64,000 bases of DNA, from contig NZ_NAIA01000003.1 in assembly GCF_002192535.1 (NCBI RefSeq), positions 873,201 to 937,200 on the forward strand, in the 5' to 3' direction. Under the pieces are notes generated by a model. The model was not told where the DNA came from. It did not search any database and saw only the letters and a program-made list of their open reading frames with translations. Positions 28,334 to 39,025 of this stretch are shown in pieces. This stretch comes from Polynucleobacter hirudinilacicola (GTDB lineage: Bacteria; Pseudomonadota; Gammaproteobacteria; Burkholderiales; Burkholderiaceae). A program made the position numbers and the translations under genes. Numbering within the stretch: position 1 is the first letter of the stretch; every line of letters begins with the position of its first letter.

Positions 28334-29455
28334 TTATCGCTGCCCTACTTTAACGCTTCCGAAAACAGCCTGGGCCTCCCTTGGCAGGCAGCGCCAGTAA
28401 CGCTCATTCGCAGTCACCGTAGCACCCAAGGCGGCGGCCGCCTCCCAGCCCCAACGGGGCTTGTAAAGGAAGGCTCTGGCCAGAGCAATGAGGTCAGCAT
28501 CACCATCTTGCAAGATTGCCTCAGCTTCATGCGGATCAGTAATCAAACCCACTGTCATGGTTGGTAAGCCTGATTGCTCTTTCACAATCTTTGCAAATGG
28601 AACTTGGTATTTTGGTCCTAAGGCGATTTTTTGCTTAGGAGAAATTCCACCAGAAGAAATATGAACAAAATTGCAACCTAAGGGTTTTAATTGTTTTGCA
28701 AAATCAGCCGTCTGTTCTGGTGTCCAGCCACCTTCAATCCAATCGCTAGCAGAAATACGAATACCCAAAACGCCTTGATAAGCAGATCTTACTGCAGCAA
28801 ATAACTCTAATGGAAATCGAATGCGGTTTTCAAATGATCCGCCGTACTCGTCATTACGTTGATTGGCAATGGGTGATAAAAATTGATGCAGTAAATAACC
28901 ATGAGCACCATGGAGCTCAATACCATCTACACCGATACGCTCTGCACGTTTTGCTGCAATGACAAAGTCTTCAATCAGTTGCTTGAGTTCAGCCTTGGAT
29001 AATTCATGTGGAAGACGCTCTCCTTCAAGCTGAGGAATTGCAGAAGGTGCTAAGGTTTCCCAGCCACCCTGATCAGTTGATAGCAGTTGGCCGCCATCCC
29101 AAGGGGTTGCACTCGAGGCTTTACGTCCGGCATGAGCAAGTTGAATAAATACCGGGATTGGTGGTGCCAGCTTACACGCACGACTTAATTTATCTTTGAG
29201 AGCAGCTTCAGTGCGGTCATCCCACAAACCTAAACATGCGGGAGTAATTCGGCCCTCAGGAGTAACGCCCGTTGCCTCAATAATGAATAAAGAAGCACCG
29301 CTATTTAATAAATTACCCCAATGCATTAAATGCCAGTCTGTTGCCTCACCATTATTTGCCGAGTATTGGCACATTGGGGCAACCACAATGCGATTGGCTA
29401 ATTCCAGCGATCCACGCGGTGAATTCAGGGTGTAGCTGGAGAACAAAAGACTCAT
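28334..29455 (-). CDS. NADH:flavin oxidoreductase, old yellow enzyme family (YqjM-like)
   Basis: FMN-dependent ene-reductase type TIM barrel, 373 residues. Motifs include ANRIVVAPMCQYSANNG (FMN-site Cys as in the YqjM group), VFIQLAHAGRK, the active-site histidines in GIELHGAHGYLLHQFLSP, and the signature NQRNDEYGGSFENR. It most resembles the thermophilic-like or xenobiotic reductase (XenA/YqjM) class. Physiological substrate unknown. It is transcribed divergently from mmsA and is 38 bases upstream of the Bug protein gene, perhaps one operon. Confidence 0.9.
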   Translation of the reverse strand: MSLLFSSYTLNSPRGSLELANRIVVAPMCQYSANNGEATDWHLMHWGNLLNSGASLFIIEATGVTPEGRITPACLGLWDDRTEAALKDKLSRACKLAPPIPVFIQLAHAGRKASSATPWDGGQLLSTDQGGWETLAPSAIPQLEGERLPHELSKAELKQLIEDFVIAAKRAERIGVDGIELHGAHGYLLHQFLSPIANQRNDEYGGSFENRIRFPLELFAAVRSAYQGVLGIRISASDWIEGGWTPEQTADFAKQLKPLGCNFVHISSGGISPKQKIALGPKYQVPFAKIVKEQSGLPTMTVGLITDPHEAEAILQDGDADLIALARAFLYKPRWGWEAAAALGATVTANERYWRCLPREAQAVFGSVKVGQR

Positions 29456-29488
29456 GAGATACCTTAAAAAGCAGAAATTGGTCCAAAA

Positions 29489-29517
29489 TTACGAAAATGA
29501 TTCTAAAGCGATAAAAT
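29489..29517 (+). promoter_or_regulatory. Candidate sigma-70 promoter of mmsA
   Basis: In the 164-base divergent gap, TTACGA (29489-29494) and TAAAAT (29512-29517) are separated by 17 bases. The -10 is good, the -35 poor. A start near 29524 would give a leader of about 95 bases. Confidence 0.3.
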
Positions 29518-29619
29518 ACTCCAATAGCAGAATAAACGAGACAAAGAAGTCTTGCTGACTTGGCGGTTGGTGGACCTCAGATGCCCAAAAACCCATACAT
29601 GAAATAACCAGACGAGACT

Positions 29620-31140
29620 ATGAACGCACCCAAAGCCTTTGATTCAAATGCTGATATCGGCCACTATGTTGGCGGCAACGTAGTAAACCCTAAAGATGGT
29701 CGCTTTGCCGATGTCTATAACCCCGCTAAGGGAGCTGTAGCACGCCGAGTGGCCCTCGCCAGCCGCAAGGAAGTAGATGCTGTAGTAGCTGTTGCTCAAA
29801 AGGCTTTTGAAAGCTGGGGTCAAACTAGTCCCTTAAGACGAGCCCGCATTCTTTTCAAATACCTAGAATTACTCAACGCCAATCGCGATGAATTAGCAGC
29901 CATCATTACAGCCGAACACGGCAAAGTATTTACCGATGCTCAGGGGGAAGTTACACGCGGTATTGAGATTCTAGAATTTGCTACTGGCATCCCTGAATTG
30001 CTCAAGGGTGACTACACAGAACAAGTTTCTACTGATATCGATAACTGGATCATGCGCCAACCCTTAGGCGTGGTTGCTGGCGTTACTCCATTTAACTTCC
30101 CGGTCATGGTGCCAATGTGGATGTTCCCGGTTGCTATTGCGTGCGGTAACACTTTCATTCTGAAGCCAAGTCCAACTGACCCATCAGCCTCACTATTTAT
30201 GGCTAAGCTTCTGAAAGAAGCTGGTTTACCAGACGGCGTATTTAACGTAGTTCAAGGTGACAAAGAGGCGGTAGATGCCTTGATTGAAAATCCAGACGTT
30301 AAAGCGGTGAGCTTTGTTGGCTCGACGCCAATTGCCAATTATATCTATGAGCGTTGCGCTCACTTTGGCAAACGCTCACAGGCTTTAGGTGGTGCTAAGA
30401 ACCACATGGTCATCATGCCTGACGCTGATATTGATAAGGCTATTGATGCGCTGATTGGTGCCGCATACGGCTCTGCAGGCGAACGCTGTATGGCGATTTC
30501 AGTAGCGGTATTAGTTGGCGATGTTGCAGATAGAATCATGCCAAAACTGATCGAGCGCACTAAAACTCTCAAGGTTAAGAATGGCATGGAGCTAGATGCT
30601 GAAATGGGCCCCATCGTTACCAAGGCGGCATTAGAGCGTATTACTGGCTATATCGAGAGCGGCGTTGCTTCTGGTGCCAAATTATTGGTTGATGGTCGCG
30701 GCTTAAAAGTACCGGGCAATGAAAACGGTTTCTTTATCGGCGGCACACTCTTTGATAACGTAAAGCCAGATATGAAGATTTACCTTGAAGAAATCTTTGG
30801 ACCAGTGCTCTCCTGCTTACGAGTAGCAAACTTTACCGATGCCCTCAATCTGGTGAACTCTTGTGAGTTTGGCAACGGTGTTGCTTGCTTTACCAGTGAT
30901 GGCAATATCGCTCGTGAATTTGCCCGTCGTGTTCAAGTTGGTATGGTTGGTATCAATGTGCCTATTCCAGTACCGATGGCTTGGCATGGCTTTGGCGGTT
31001 GGAAGAAATCCATTTTTGGTGATATGAATGCCTATGGCAAAGAAGGTGTTCGCTTCTATACCAAGCAAAAGAGCGTAATGCAGCGCTGGCCTGAGAGTAT
31101 TGCTAAAGGCGCAGAGTTTGTGATGCCGACCTCAAAGTAA
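29620..31140 (+). CDS. mmsA: MmsA, CoA-acylating methylmalonate-semialdehyde dehydrogenase
   Basis: Oxidises methylmalonate semialdehyde (and malonate semialdehyde) to propionyl-CoA or acetyl-CoA in valine and inositol breakdown. The 506-residue aldehyde dehydrogenase has the nucleophile C290 in [11 protein letters not shown]. The usual general-base Glu motif (ELGGK) is replaced by LGGAKNH, which is diagnostic of this CoA-dependent family. N-terminal [11 protein letters not shown] also fits. It stands alone on the plus strand with a strong terminator after it. PrpE at 13464 would be metabolically related through propionyl-CoA. Confidence 0.95.
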   Translation: MNAPKAFDSNADIGHYVGGNVVNPKDGRFADVYNPAKGAVARRVALASRKEVDAVVAVAQKAFESWGQTSPLRRARILFKYLELLNANRDELAAIITAEHGKVFTDAQGEVTRGIEILEFATGIPELLKGDYTEQVSTDIDNWIMRQPLGVVAGVTPFNFPVMVPMWMFPVAIACGNTFILKPSPTDPSASLFMAKLLKEAGLPDGVFNVVQGDKEAVDALIENPDVKAVSFVGSTPIANYIYERCAHFGKRSQALGGAKNHMVIMPDADIDKAIDALIGAAYGSAGERCMAISVAVLVGDVADRIMPKLIERTKTLKVKNGMELDAEMGPIVTKAALERITGYIESGVASGAKLLVDGRGLKVPGNENGFFIGGTLFDNVKPDMKIYLEEIFGPVLSCLRVANFTDALNLVNSCEFGNGVACFTSDGNIAREFARRVQVGMVGINVPIPVPMAWHGFGGWKKSIFGDMNAYGKEGVRFYTKQKSVMQRWPESIAKGAEFVMPTSK

Positions 31141-31154
31141 TCGGACAGTTCAAT

Positions 31155-31186
31155 AAAAATAGCGATCTACGGATCGCTATTTTTTT
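31155..31186 (+). terminator. Intrinsic terminator of mmsA
   Basis: Stem AATAGCGATC (31158-31167) / GATCGCTATT (31172-31181) with a TACG loop and a T-run to 31186. The A-run on the left makes it symmetrical, so it could also stop minus-strand transcription. Confidence 0.88.
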
Positions 31187-31206
31187 ACTCTGAATGATTG
31201 GGCTTC

Positions 31207-31692
31207 TTATTGCAGCGTGTTTTTAAACGCTGGCATCAAGGGCATTGCTAAAACATCAATACCCTCTTCTCTTAAAGCCTCTGCCTCATCTAAGGTAGTC
31301 TGACCACGAATGCTCCGCTCTGGAGATTCCTTGTAGTGAATCTTTCTAGCTTCTTCAGCAAATGAATTGCCAACATCCTCAGATCGGCCCATGAGTTCAC
31401 GCATTCCCTTTAGAAAGGCAGCCTGAACTTGAGCTTCTAGATGAGAATGATCTAGGCCCGTCAAAGCAACAACATTACCACTCAAACTGCCCGCATCTGT
31501 TTTAGAGACAGTCAACTCCGTCGAAGAAGATTTAGCGATATGGGGAGCAGAAGGCATCCGAGAAATATCAGTGCTGTCACATACAGGGCAGGCAAGCATC
31601 CCCTTATCCTGTTGAGACAGGCAATCCTCTTCAGAGGCAAACCACCCTTCAAAGCGGTGATCTAAGGGGCAAGCGAGGTTATAAACTTTCAT
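31207..31692 (-). CDS. DUF1178 family protein
   Basis: A 161-residue protein starting MKVYNLACPLDHRFEGWFAS with a likely zinc-binding pair at CPVCDS (about residues 36-41) that pairs with the first cysteine and histidine. The middle contains VQAAFLKGMRELMGRSEDVG and the end contains IHYKESPERSIRGQTTLDEA, typical of DUF1178. Function unknown. It lies 65 bases downstream of the NUDIX gene on the same strand, an arrangement seen in other Burkholderiales, and both lie beyond the nuo operon. Confidence 0.88.
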   Translation of the reverse strand: MKVYNLACPLDHRFEGWFASEEDCLSQQDKGMLACPVCDSTDISRMPSAPHIAKSSSTELTVSKTDAGSLSGNVVALTGLDHSHLEAQVQAAFLKGMRELMGRSEDVGNSFAEEARKIHYKESPERSIRGQTTLDEAEALREEGIDVLAMPLMPAFKNTLQ

Positions 31693-31757
31693 AAAGCCTA
31701 TATAGGGGCAAAAGTACTAAATTCAATAGCACTATTTTAGTCGGGTTTGCATAAACC

Positions 31758-32357
31758 CTATTTAATCGGCTGGGGATGTACCAAACCTCGACGGTAACGA
31801 TCTAACCAGTAGGTAGAAATGGTGGTTTTAACATCGGTAATCTCGCCCTCTTCAACCCAGGTAATAAGCTGCTCAAGGGGCGCTGCAAAAACATCCAAAA
31901 ACTCTTCTTCGTCTAAATGACTGGCACCGGGCACTAAATCTTCAGCTAAATAGATATCAATGAATTCGGTCGAATATGAAATCACTGGATGTATGCGACG
32001 AATATAGCTCCATTTTTTTGCTGTATAGCCAGTTTCCTCTGTAAGCTCTCTTTGTGCACACACCAGCGGGCTTTCATTAGGATCTAATTTACCTGCCGGA
32101 ATTTCAATACAAGCTTTAGCAATTGGATAACGATATTGACGCTCTAAGAGCACCCTACCATCTTCTAATAAAGCAACGATAGCAACAGCACCAGGATGGG
32201 TTAAGTATTCTCTAACAGTTTCTTGTCCGTCAGGCAATGACACTTTATCTCGCTTCATCTTGAGGAAAATACCACCATAGATATCCTCACCAGAAATGCG
32301 CTCCTCACGCAAATGCTGATCGCCACTGGGTAAATCTTGAAATGATTTCTCGGTCAT
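31758..32357 (-). CDS. NUDIX hydrolase, ADP-ribose pyrophosphatase type
   Basis: The Nudix box is complete: GKLDPNESPLVCAQRELTEE followed by TGY (about residues 90-112). Length 199 and the upstream LLEDGRVLLERQYRYPI and downstream PVISYSTEFIDIYLAEDL fit the NudF/ADP-ribose pyrophosphatase group, which hydrolyses ADP-ribose to AMP and ribose-5-phosphate. Substrate is inferred from the family. Separated from nuoN by 130 bases that hold the nuo terminator. Confidence 0.88.
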   Translation of the reverse strand: MTEKSFQDLPSGDQHLREERISGEDIYGGIFLKMKRDKVSLPDGQETVREYLTHPGAVAIVALLEDGRVLLERQYRYPIAKACIEIPAGKLDPNESPLVCAQRELTEETGYTAKKWSYIRRIHPVISYSTEFIDIYLAEDLVPGASHLDEEEFLDVFAAPLEQLITWVEEGEITDVKTTISTYWLDRYRRGLVHPQPIK

Positions 32358-32435
32358 AAATGAGCATTCTCGTCTTTGATTATCTGATGATACAAAACTT
32401 CAATGACACTGTAGTAATGCTTATCTAGCTATCCT

Positions 32436-32468
32436 AAAACAATAAAGGCCCCTAATTGGAGCCTTTAT
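32436..32468 (-). terminator. Intrinsic terminator at the end of the nuo operon
   Basis: An 11-bp stem (32442-32452 with 32458-32468, one G-T pair on the minus strand) with loop TAATT. On the minus strand it is followed by TGTTTTAGG. It lies 20 bases after the nuoN stop. Confidence 0.75.
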
Positions 32469-32487
32469 ATCTGGTTCAGAATCAGGA

Positions 32488-33987
32488 TTAAGAACCCAGT
32501 AAAGTGCGGCGCATAGCGTCAAGACAAAGACTCATTAAACCAGCAGGAACAATACCGAGCACCAGCACTAGGATGCAATTGAGGCTCAGGATGCCCTTTG
32601 CATAGCCAGAGCCGCTAACGGCCATCTCATGCACCGGCTCATCGAAGTACATTACCTTCACTACGCGCAAGTAGTAGAAAGCACCAATCAGAGAGGCCAT
32701 GACAGCAATAATCGCTAAGAAGGTATGCTCTCCATCAACCAAAGCTTCTAGAACACCCAATTTAGCGGCAAAGCCAACGGTTGGCGGAATGCCAGCTAGA
32801 GAGAACATCATCACCAGACCAATAAAGGCAAACCAAGGATGCTTCTTATTGAGACCTTTGAGGCCATCTAAAGTTTCGCAGTCATAGCCCTTGCGTGAGA
32901 GCGCCATTAACAAACCAAAGGTACCTAGTGTAGTTAATACATAGGTAATGGCATAAAACATCGAGGCGCTAAATGCATGCTCATCAAAGACTGACAACAT
33001 GCCCAAAAGGACGAAACCCATTTGTGCGATGGCGGAATAAGCCAACATCCGCTTGACGTTAGTTTGGGCAATCGCCGTGACGTTACCAACAACCAAGGAG
33101 AGGACTGCTAGCACCACCAACATTGGTTGCCAATCACCCATGAGCGGCAACAAGGTGTTTATTAATAAACGGAATAGTAAGGCAAATGCAGCGATCTTAG
33201 GTGCAGCAGCAATCATCAGTGTTACTGCTGTTGGTGCACCTTGATAGACATCTGGCACCCACATATGGAAAGGAACAACGCCAAGCTTAAATGCTAAGCC
33301 AGACACAATAAAGACCAAACCAAATGCCATCACTAAATGATTAATACGGGGATCAGCAACCGTTTTAAAGATCTCAATCAGATCAAGCGAACCTGTAACA
33401 CCGTAAAGCATTGACATGCCGTACAACAAAAATCCTGAAGCTAAAGCACCCAATATGAAGTACTTAATACCAGCCTCTACACTCTTCTCGCTGTTATGGC
33501 GCATCGCTACCAGTGCATAGGTAGGCAGTGCCATTAACTCTAGGCCGAGATATAAGGTCAAGAGATTTGCACCAGAGATCAATACCATTTGACCAAGCAA
33601 AGCCAGTAGCGCCAAAACAATAAAGTCTGGACGGAACAGTGCACGGTCGGTGAGGTACTGCTTGGAATAAATCAAACTAACTAGTACGGCGCCACATGAA
33701 CAGGCTTTGAGCAAATTAGAGAATGGGTCTGATTGAAATAAGCCATTCATAGCTACAAGCGCTGGATCTCCCATGCGGCCCATGAATGCAAAAATCAGAT
33801 AAACCAACAAGATGATGGTGAAGAAATATACAAAGCCTACTCCACGTGGAGTATGGAAGATGTCCTGCTCTACACCTGGAGTAGCAACGACTCTCTCGGG
33901 TACATAAACACTGGCAACCAATAACAAACAAGTTGCTACAAGTAAAACGAGTTCCGGCAGGACAGCGTATAGATCAAATTCTTGCAT
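32488..33987 (-). CDS. nuoN: NuoN, complex I subunit N
   Basis: Antiporter-like membrane subunit of NADH:ubiquinone oxidoreductase, 499 residues, about 14 membrane helices. Conserved features include the TM5-region glutamate in [15 protein letters not shown], the broken-helix lysine region [18 protein letters not shown], and the [15 protein letters not shown] segment. It is the last gene of the operon and directly precedes the terminator. Start at ATG 33987, ten bases after nuoM. Confidence 0.97.
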   Translation of the reverse strand: MQEFDLYAVLPELVLLVATCLLLVASVYVPERVVATPGVEQDIFHTPRGVGFVYFFTIILLVYLIFAFMGRMGDPALVAMNGLFQSDPFSNLLKACSCGAVLVSLIYSKQYLTDRALFRPDFIVLALLALLGQMVLISGANLLTLYLGLELMALPTYALVAMRHNSEKSVEAGIKYFILGALASGFLLYGMSMLYGVTGSLDLIEIFKTVADPRINHLVMAFGLVFIVSGLAFKLGVVPFHMWVPDVYQGAPTAVTLMIAAAPKIAAFALLFRLLINTLLPLMGDWQPMLVVLAVLSLVVGNVTAIAQTNVKRMLAYSAIAQMGFVLLGMLSVFDEHAFSASMFYAITYVLTTLGTFGLLMALSRKGYDCETLDGLKGLNKKHPWFAFIGLVMMFSLAGIPPTVGFAAKLGVLEALVDGEHTFLAIIAVMASLIGAFYYLRVVKVMYFDEPVHEMAVSGSGYAKGILSLNCILVLVLGIVPAGLMSLCLDAMRRTLLGS

Positions 33988-33997
33988 TTGCTTTTAC

Positions 33998-35464
33998 TCA
34001 GAGTTTGCTTACAGCAACATGCTGCAGCAGATTAATGACGGCAGGATGGATGATGTCTGTAAATGGTTTTGGATATACGCCCATACCAATCACACAGATA
34101 CTTAATACAGTCATCATGAAAAATTCGCGGGCATTGAGGTCTTTTAATTCTTCAACATGAGCATTGGTGATGGCGCCGAAGAATACGCGCTTAACCATCC
34201 ACAATGAATATGCCGCACCCAGAATCAAGGCTGTTGAAGCTAAGATGCCGATCACAAAGTCGTAATCTACCGCCGCCAATATCACCATGAATTCACCAAC
34301 GAATCCAGAGGTTGCCGGTAAACCGCAGTTAGCCATCGCCATCAATACTGCAAAAGCCGTGAACGCTGGCATACGATGCACAACTCCGCCGTAATCAGCA
34401 ATCTGGCGGGTATGCATACGATCATAGAGCACGCCAATCGAGAGGAACATCGCACCAGCCACAAAACCATGTGAAATCATCTGCACAATACCGCCCTCAA
34501 TACCCAATGGACTAAAGAGGAAGAAGCCAAGGGTGACGAAGCCCATGTGCGCAACCGATGAATAGGCTACGAGCTTTTTCATATCCTTTTGCACCAAGGC
34601 TACTGCACCTACATAAATAACGGCAACCAATGATAGGAAGATGATGAACGGGCCGAGGTATTGACTTGCATCTGGAGCGATTGGCAAGGAGAAGCGCAAG
34701 AAACCATAGGCGCCAAGCTTCAACATGATCGCCGCCAAGACTACAGAACCGCCTGTAGGTGCTTCGACGTGCACGTCTGGTAACCAAGTATGCAACGGCC
34801 ACATTGGCACCTTCACCGCAAAAGCCATGAAGAATGCAAAGAACAACAAGATTTGCTCAACGATATCGAGGCGAGCATTTTGCCAAACCAGGATATCAAA
34901 GCTATTGGTCACGTTGTACAAATACAGCATGGCAACCAAGGTCAACAAGGATCCAAGCAAGGTATATAAGAAGAATTTAAATGCTGCGTAGATACGGTTG
35001 TGACCACCCCATACGCCAATGATGATATACATCGGTATTAAGGTTGCCTCAAAGAATACATAGAACAACAAGGCATCAAGAGCACAAAATACGCCGATCA
35101 TCAATCCAGAAAGGATCATGAATGAGGCCATGTATTGCGATACCTTGGTATCAATCACTTCCCAGGCAGCAATCACCACGAAAATATTGATGAATGCTGT
35201 CAGCACAATGAACCAAACAGAAATACCATCAATACCAAGGAAATAATTGATGTCGTAACGCGGTATCCAGCTGATCTTCTCTACAAACTGCATACCTGGA
35301 TTAGCAATATCAAACTGAATAATCAAAGGCAGCGTTGCAATGAAGCCAATGATGGATCCAATGAGCGCTAACCAGCGAACACCAGCAGATGGCTTCTCAG
35401 ACCCATAGAACAAAATAATGAGTCCAAAAACAATCGGGGTCCAGATGGCGTAAGAAAGAATCAT
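33998..35464 (-). CDS. nuoM: NuoM, complex I subunit M
   Basis: Proton-pumping antiporter-like subunit, 488 residues. Landmarks are LLFYVFFEATLIPMYIIIG with the essential TM5 glutamate, FAVKVPMWPLHTWLPDVHVEAP with the lysine and histidine of the broken helix, and MKKLVAYSSVAHMGF. Intact and of normal length. It lies 24 bases downstream of nuoL. Confidence 0.97.
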   Translation of the reverse strand: MILSYAIWTPIVFGLIILFYGSEKPSAGVRWLALIGSIIGFIATLPLIIQFDIANPGMQFVEKISWIPRYDINYFLGIDGISVWFIVLTAFINIFVVIAAWEVIDTKVSQYMASFMILSGLMIGVFCALDALLFYVFFEATLIPMYIIIGVWGGHNRIYAAFKFFLYTLLGSLLTLVAMLYLYNVTNSFDILVWQNARLDIVEQILLFFAFFMAFAVKVPMWPLHTWLPDVHVEAPTGGSVVLAAIMLKLGAYGFLRFSLPIAPDASQYLGPFIIFLSLVAVIYVGAVALVQKDMKKLVAYSSVAHMGFVTLGFFLFSPLGIEGGIVQMISHGFVAGAMFLSIGVLYDRMHTRQIADYGGVVHRMPAFTAFAVLMAMANCGLPATSGFVGEFMVILAAVDYDFVIGILASTALILGAAYSLWMVKRVFFGAITNAHVEELKDLNAREFFMMTVLSICVIGMGVYPKPFTDIIHPAVINLLQHVAVSKL

Positions 35465-35488
35465 AATGGCTACTTAAGTAACAAAGGC

Positions 35489-37546
35489 CTAGCGAACAAA
35501 AGGCAGGTAAGCATACAAAACCCAAGCTAGCAATGCCGCTAAGCCTGCAATCATTGCAAAGGCATAGTGGTAGAGGTAACCGGATTGCAAATGGCGGATT
35601 ACACCGGCAAAGCGACCTACTGTGTAAGCGCTACCGTTAACAAAGAAACCGTCAATGACCTTCTGGTCACCGCGATGCCATAAGATCCCGCCGATCCAAA
35701 TGAGACCTTTGGCAAAGACTGCTTGATTCAAATCATCAAGATAGTATTTGTTATCAAATAATTTTTTGATTGGCGCAAAAGTTTCTGCAAATTTAGCAGG
35801 CAACTTTGGAGCCCAGAGATAACCAATTGCAGCCGTTAACACGCCGAGCACAACCAAGAGCAATACTGGCGTACTAAATGCATGGATTGCCATTGCAATA
35901 GGGCCATGGAACTCATCTTCGAGCTCTTTCATAATTGGATGACGCACCACATCAATAAAGATAGAGTCGCCAAAGAATGTGCCGAATAATAATGGCGTGA
36001 TGGTGTAAAAACCAATAATCACAGAAGGGATAGCCAAGAGAATCAATGGCACAGTGACCACCGCTGGAGACTCATGCGGTTTTTCACCGGGAGCCAAACC
36101 ATGATGTGCATGGTCGTCGCCCTGCTCTGCATGCTCATGATGATCATGTGCATGTGAATCCGCATGACCCCAACGTGCCTTGCCGTGGAATACCCAGAAG
36201 TACAAACGGAATGAATACAAGGCAGTTACAAAGACGCTTGCCATCACAGCAAAATAAGCGAAGCCTGAACCGGGAATGTGGCTCGCAGCGACTGCTTCAA
36301 TAATGGAATCTTTGGAATAGAAGCCGGAGAAGAACGGCGTGCCAATCAAGGCCAAGTTTCCGAGCAACATCATCAAGCAAGTAATAGGCATGTATTTCCA
36401 GAGACCGCCCATCTTGCGCATATCTTGTTCGTGGTGCATACCCAAGATCACGCTTCCAGCTGCAAGGAATAGTAAGGCCTTAAAGAATGCGTGTGTCATT
36501 AAGTGGAAGATTGCCACTGGATAGGCTGAGACACCCAAAGCTACGGTCATGTAACCCAATTGGGACAGGGTTGAATATGCAACCACCCGTTTGATATCGT
36601 TTTGCACAATACCCAAGAAGCCCATGAAGAGCGCAGTAATCGAGCCAATGATCAAGATGAAACTCAGGGCAACATCCGATAGCTCAAATAATGGTGACAT
36701 GCGTGACACCATGAAGATTCCTGCGGTAACCATCGTCGCCGCATGAATCAATGCAGAAATGGGAGTTGGGCCTTCCATCGAATCTGGTAGCCATACGTGT
36801 AAGGGAAATTGTGCTGATTTACCCATAGCACCGATAAACAAACAGATACAGGCAACAGTGAGTAAGCTCCAGTTGGTGCCAGGTAAGGTTTGTGCTGCTA
36901 AGGCAGCGTTTTGAGCAAAGATCACGTCATATTGCATTGAGCCAGTGCTTGCAAGCAATAAACCGATACCCAGAATGAAACCAAAGTCTCCAACACGATT
37001 TACCAAGAAGGCTTTCATATTGGCAAATACAGCAGACTGACGCTCAAAATAGAAGCCAATCAGAAGATAGGAAACTACGCCCACTGCTTCCCAACCAAAG
37101 AAGAGTTGCAAGAGGTTATTGCTCATCACCAGCATCAACATGGCGAAGGTAAACAAAGAAATATAAGAGAAGAAACGGTTGTAGCCCTCTTCACCTTTCA
37201 TGTAGCCAATGGTGTAGATGTGAACCATGAGCGAAACAAAGGTCACGACACACATCATGGTTGCCGTTAATGGATCAATCAAGAAACCAATATCCAGATT
37301 CAACTCACCCAATTGCATCCAACGATAGACAGTGCCGTTGAAATAGAAACCATCCATCACTTGCACTAAAACATTGCAAGAAAGTGCAAATGCAATCGCC
37401 ACACCTAAGATCGTGACAAATTGACAGGCGCCATGACCGATGCGGTTACCGCCTAATTTAGTTCCAAAGAAACCGGCAATCATGGAGCCAATCAATGGCG
37501 CCAGAGGAATTGCGCAGAGAACGGGAATATTTAAGGTCAATTGCAT
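35489..37546 (-). CDS. nuoL: NuoL, complex I subunit L, with histidine-rich loop
   Basis: Distal proton-pumping subunit with the long lateral helix, 685 residues. Landmarks: LFFGWEAVGVVSYLLIGF (TM5 Glu), SAQFPLHVWLPDSMEGPTP (broken helix), and DIKRVVAYSTLSQLGYM. Residues 454-491 form a hydrophilic loop with eleven histidines (including SHAHDHHEHAEQGDDHAHHG). Similar loops occur in relatives, as I remember; E. coli NuoL lacks one. Two bases separate it from nuoK. Confidence 0.97.
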   Translation of the reverse strand: MQLTLNIPVLCAIPLAPLIGSMIAGFFGTKLGGNRIGHGACQFVTILGVAIAFALSCNVLVQVMDGFYFNGTVYRWMQLGELNLDIGFLIDPLTATMMCVVTFVSLMVHIYTIGYMKGEEGYNRFFSYISLFTFAMLMLVMSNNLLQLFFGWEAVGVVSYLLIGFYFERQSAVFANMKAFLVNRVGDFGFILGIGLLLASTGSMQYDVIFAQNAALAAQTLPGTNWSLLTVACICLFIGAMGKSAQFPLHVWLPDSMEGPTPISALIHAATMVTAGIFMVSRMSPLFELSDVALSFILIIGSITALFMGFLGIVQNDIKRVVAYSTLSQLGYMTVALGVSAYPVAIFHLMTHAFFKALLFLAAGSVILGMHHEQDMRKMGGLWKYMPITCLMMLLGNLALIGTPFFSGFYSKDSIIEAVAASHIPGSGFAYFAVMASVFVTALYSFRLYFWVFHGKARWGHADSHAHDHHEHAEQGDDHAHHGLAPGEKPHESPAVVTVPLILLAIPSVIIGFYTITPLLFGTFFGDSIFIDVVRHPIMKELEDEFHGPIAMAIHAFSTPVLLLVVLGVLTAAIGYLWAPKLPAKFAETFAPIKKLFDNKYYLDDLNQAVFAKGLIWIGGILWHRGDQKVIDGFFVNGSAYTVGRFAGVIRHLQSGYLYHYAFAMIAGLAALLAWVLYAYLPFVR

Positions 37547-37548
37547 GA

Positions 37549-37857
37549 CTAGCCTTTTAGGTGGTCAAGATCATCGGCATTAATGGTGTCAACCTTGCGG
37601 AAGAGCACAACCAAGATTGCCAAACCGATAGCTGCCTCAGCAGCTGCCACAGTCAAAATAAAGAATACGAATACTTGACCTGCCATATCACCCAGATAAT
37701 GAGAGAAAGCAACAAAGTTCATATTGACCGCTAGAAGCATCAATTCAATTGCCATCAAAAGAACGATGACATTCTTGCGATTTAAGAAGATGCCAATCAC
37801 GCTGGTAGCAAACAGAATTGCACCAAGCACTAAATAGTGAGCTAGAGTGATATTCAT
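37549..37857 (-). CDS. nuoK: NuoK, complex I subunit K
   Basis: Small three-helix membrane subunit, 102 residues, homologous to MrpC. Conserved membrane glutamates are present in [19 protein letters not shown] and [14 protein letters not shown]. It overlaps the end of nuoJ by four bases (37854-37857), implying coupled translation. Confidence 0.97.
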   Translation of the reverse strand: MNITLAHYLVLGAILFATSVIGIFLNRKNVIVLLMAIELMLLAVNMNFVAFSHYLGDMAGQVFVFFILTVAAAEAAIGLAILVVLFRKVDTINADDLDHLKG

Positions 37858-38501
37858 TTCTTCTCCCCTCTAGTATCTTGCTTGGCACCCATATCTGAGC
37901 CCATTTTTACAACGCGCATTCGGTCAGCGGCAACCACATTAACTTGCTCATGAATATTCTGAGATTTAGAATCTTTGCGATTACGCAGTGTTAATGCCAC
38001 AGCAGCAATAATTGCCACCAAAAGAATCACGCCAGCAACTTCAAAGGCATAAACGTAATCTACAAAAATTAATCTACCCAGAGCCAAGGTATTGTTTGCA
38101 GCAATCTCTTCCGGCATCGGCTGCACAGGTGCATTCGTACCGATGAAGCTACGAATAATCACGATCGATAGTTCTAAAACGATAACAGCACCCATTAAGA
38201 ATGCAACCGGGAGATATTTTCTAAAGTCACGACGTAAATGCTCTAAATCGAGATCCAACATCATCACCACGAAGAGGAAAAGAACCATCACGGCGCCGAC
38301 ATAAACCAAGATGAGGGCCAAACTTAAGAATTCGGCCTTAAGCAACATCCAGAGCCCGGAAGCACAGAAGAAAGCCAAGACCAAAAACAGTGCGGCATGC
38401 ACTGGATTTCGCGCTGTAATCACGCGTAATGCAGAAATAACCAGCAAGCCTGCAAATGCGTAAAAGAAAACAGCAAATAAAGTGGATGGATCGAATGTCA
38501 T
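37854..38501 (-). CDS. nuoJ: NuoJ, complex I subunit J
   Basis: Five-helix membrane subunit, 215 residues. The pi-bulge region [21 protein letters not shown] that gates proton coupling is clear, and [18 protein letters not shown] forms the last helix. A hydrophilic C-terminal tail of about 40 residues follows. Four-base overlap with nuoK; 21 bases after nuoI. Confidence 0.97.
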   Translation of the reverse strand: MTFDPSTLFAVFFYAFAGLLVISALRVITARNPVHAALFLVLAFFCASGLWMLLKAEFLSLALILVYVGAVMVLFLFVVMMLDLDLEHLRRDFRKYLPVAFLMGAVIVLELSIVIIRSFIGTNAPVQPMPEEIAANNTLALGRLIFVDYVYAFEVAGVILLVAIIAAVALTLRNRKDSKSQNIHEQVNVVAADRMRVVKMGSDMGAKQDTRGEKK

Positions 38502-38522
38502 GGTGATGTGTGCTCTATCCGA

Positions 38523-39014
38523 TTAGCGATAAGGTGCATCAACTGCACGGTTAGTGGCAATGTCTTTTTCATACTTATCGCCTACAGCCAAAAGCATGTC
38601 TTTTGTGAAATACAAGTCACCGCGCTTATCGCCAAAATATTCAAAAATATTAGTTTCAACGATCGCGTCAACTGGACAAGCTTCTTCACAGAAACCACAG
38701 AAGATGCATTTAGTTAAATCAATGTCATAGCGTGTTGTACGACGTGTACCGTCATCACGCTGCGCTGTTTCGATAGTGATGGCGTATGCAGGGCATACTG
38801 CTTCACACAACTTACAGCCAATACAACGCTCTTCCCCACTTTCATAGCGACGCAAGGCATGGAGTCCACGGAAACGTGGAGACAACGGTGTCTTCTCTTC
38901 TGGATACTGAACAGTAATTTTTGGTTTAAAGAGATAACGACCGGTAATAGACATACCAGTCAAAATATCTTTGAGCATCAAGCTATCGAGGAATTGGGAA
39001 ATTTTCTTAAACAT
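38523..39014 (-). CDS. nuoI: NuoI, complex I subunit I (two 4Fe-4S clusters)
   Basis: Peripheral-arm subunit carrying clusters N6a and N6b. Two ferredoxin motifs are intact: [12 protein letters not shown] and [12 protein letters not shown], each supplying cysteines to both clusters. Length 163 with an amphipathic N-terminal helix that docks on NuoH. Eleven bases after nuoH. Confidence 0.98.
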   Translation of the reverse strand: MFKKISQFLDSLMLKDILTGMSITGRYLFKPKITVQYPEEKTPLSPRFRGLHALRRYESGEERCIGCKLCEAVCPAYAITIETAQRDDGTRRTTRYDIDLTKCIFCGFCEEACPVDAIVETNIFEYFGDKRGDLYFTKDMLLAVGDKYEKDIATNRAVDAPYR

Positions 39015-39025
39015 GATTGATCAAC

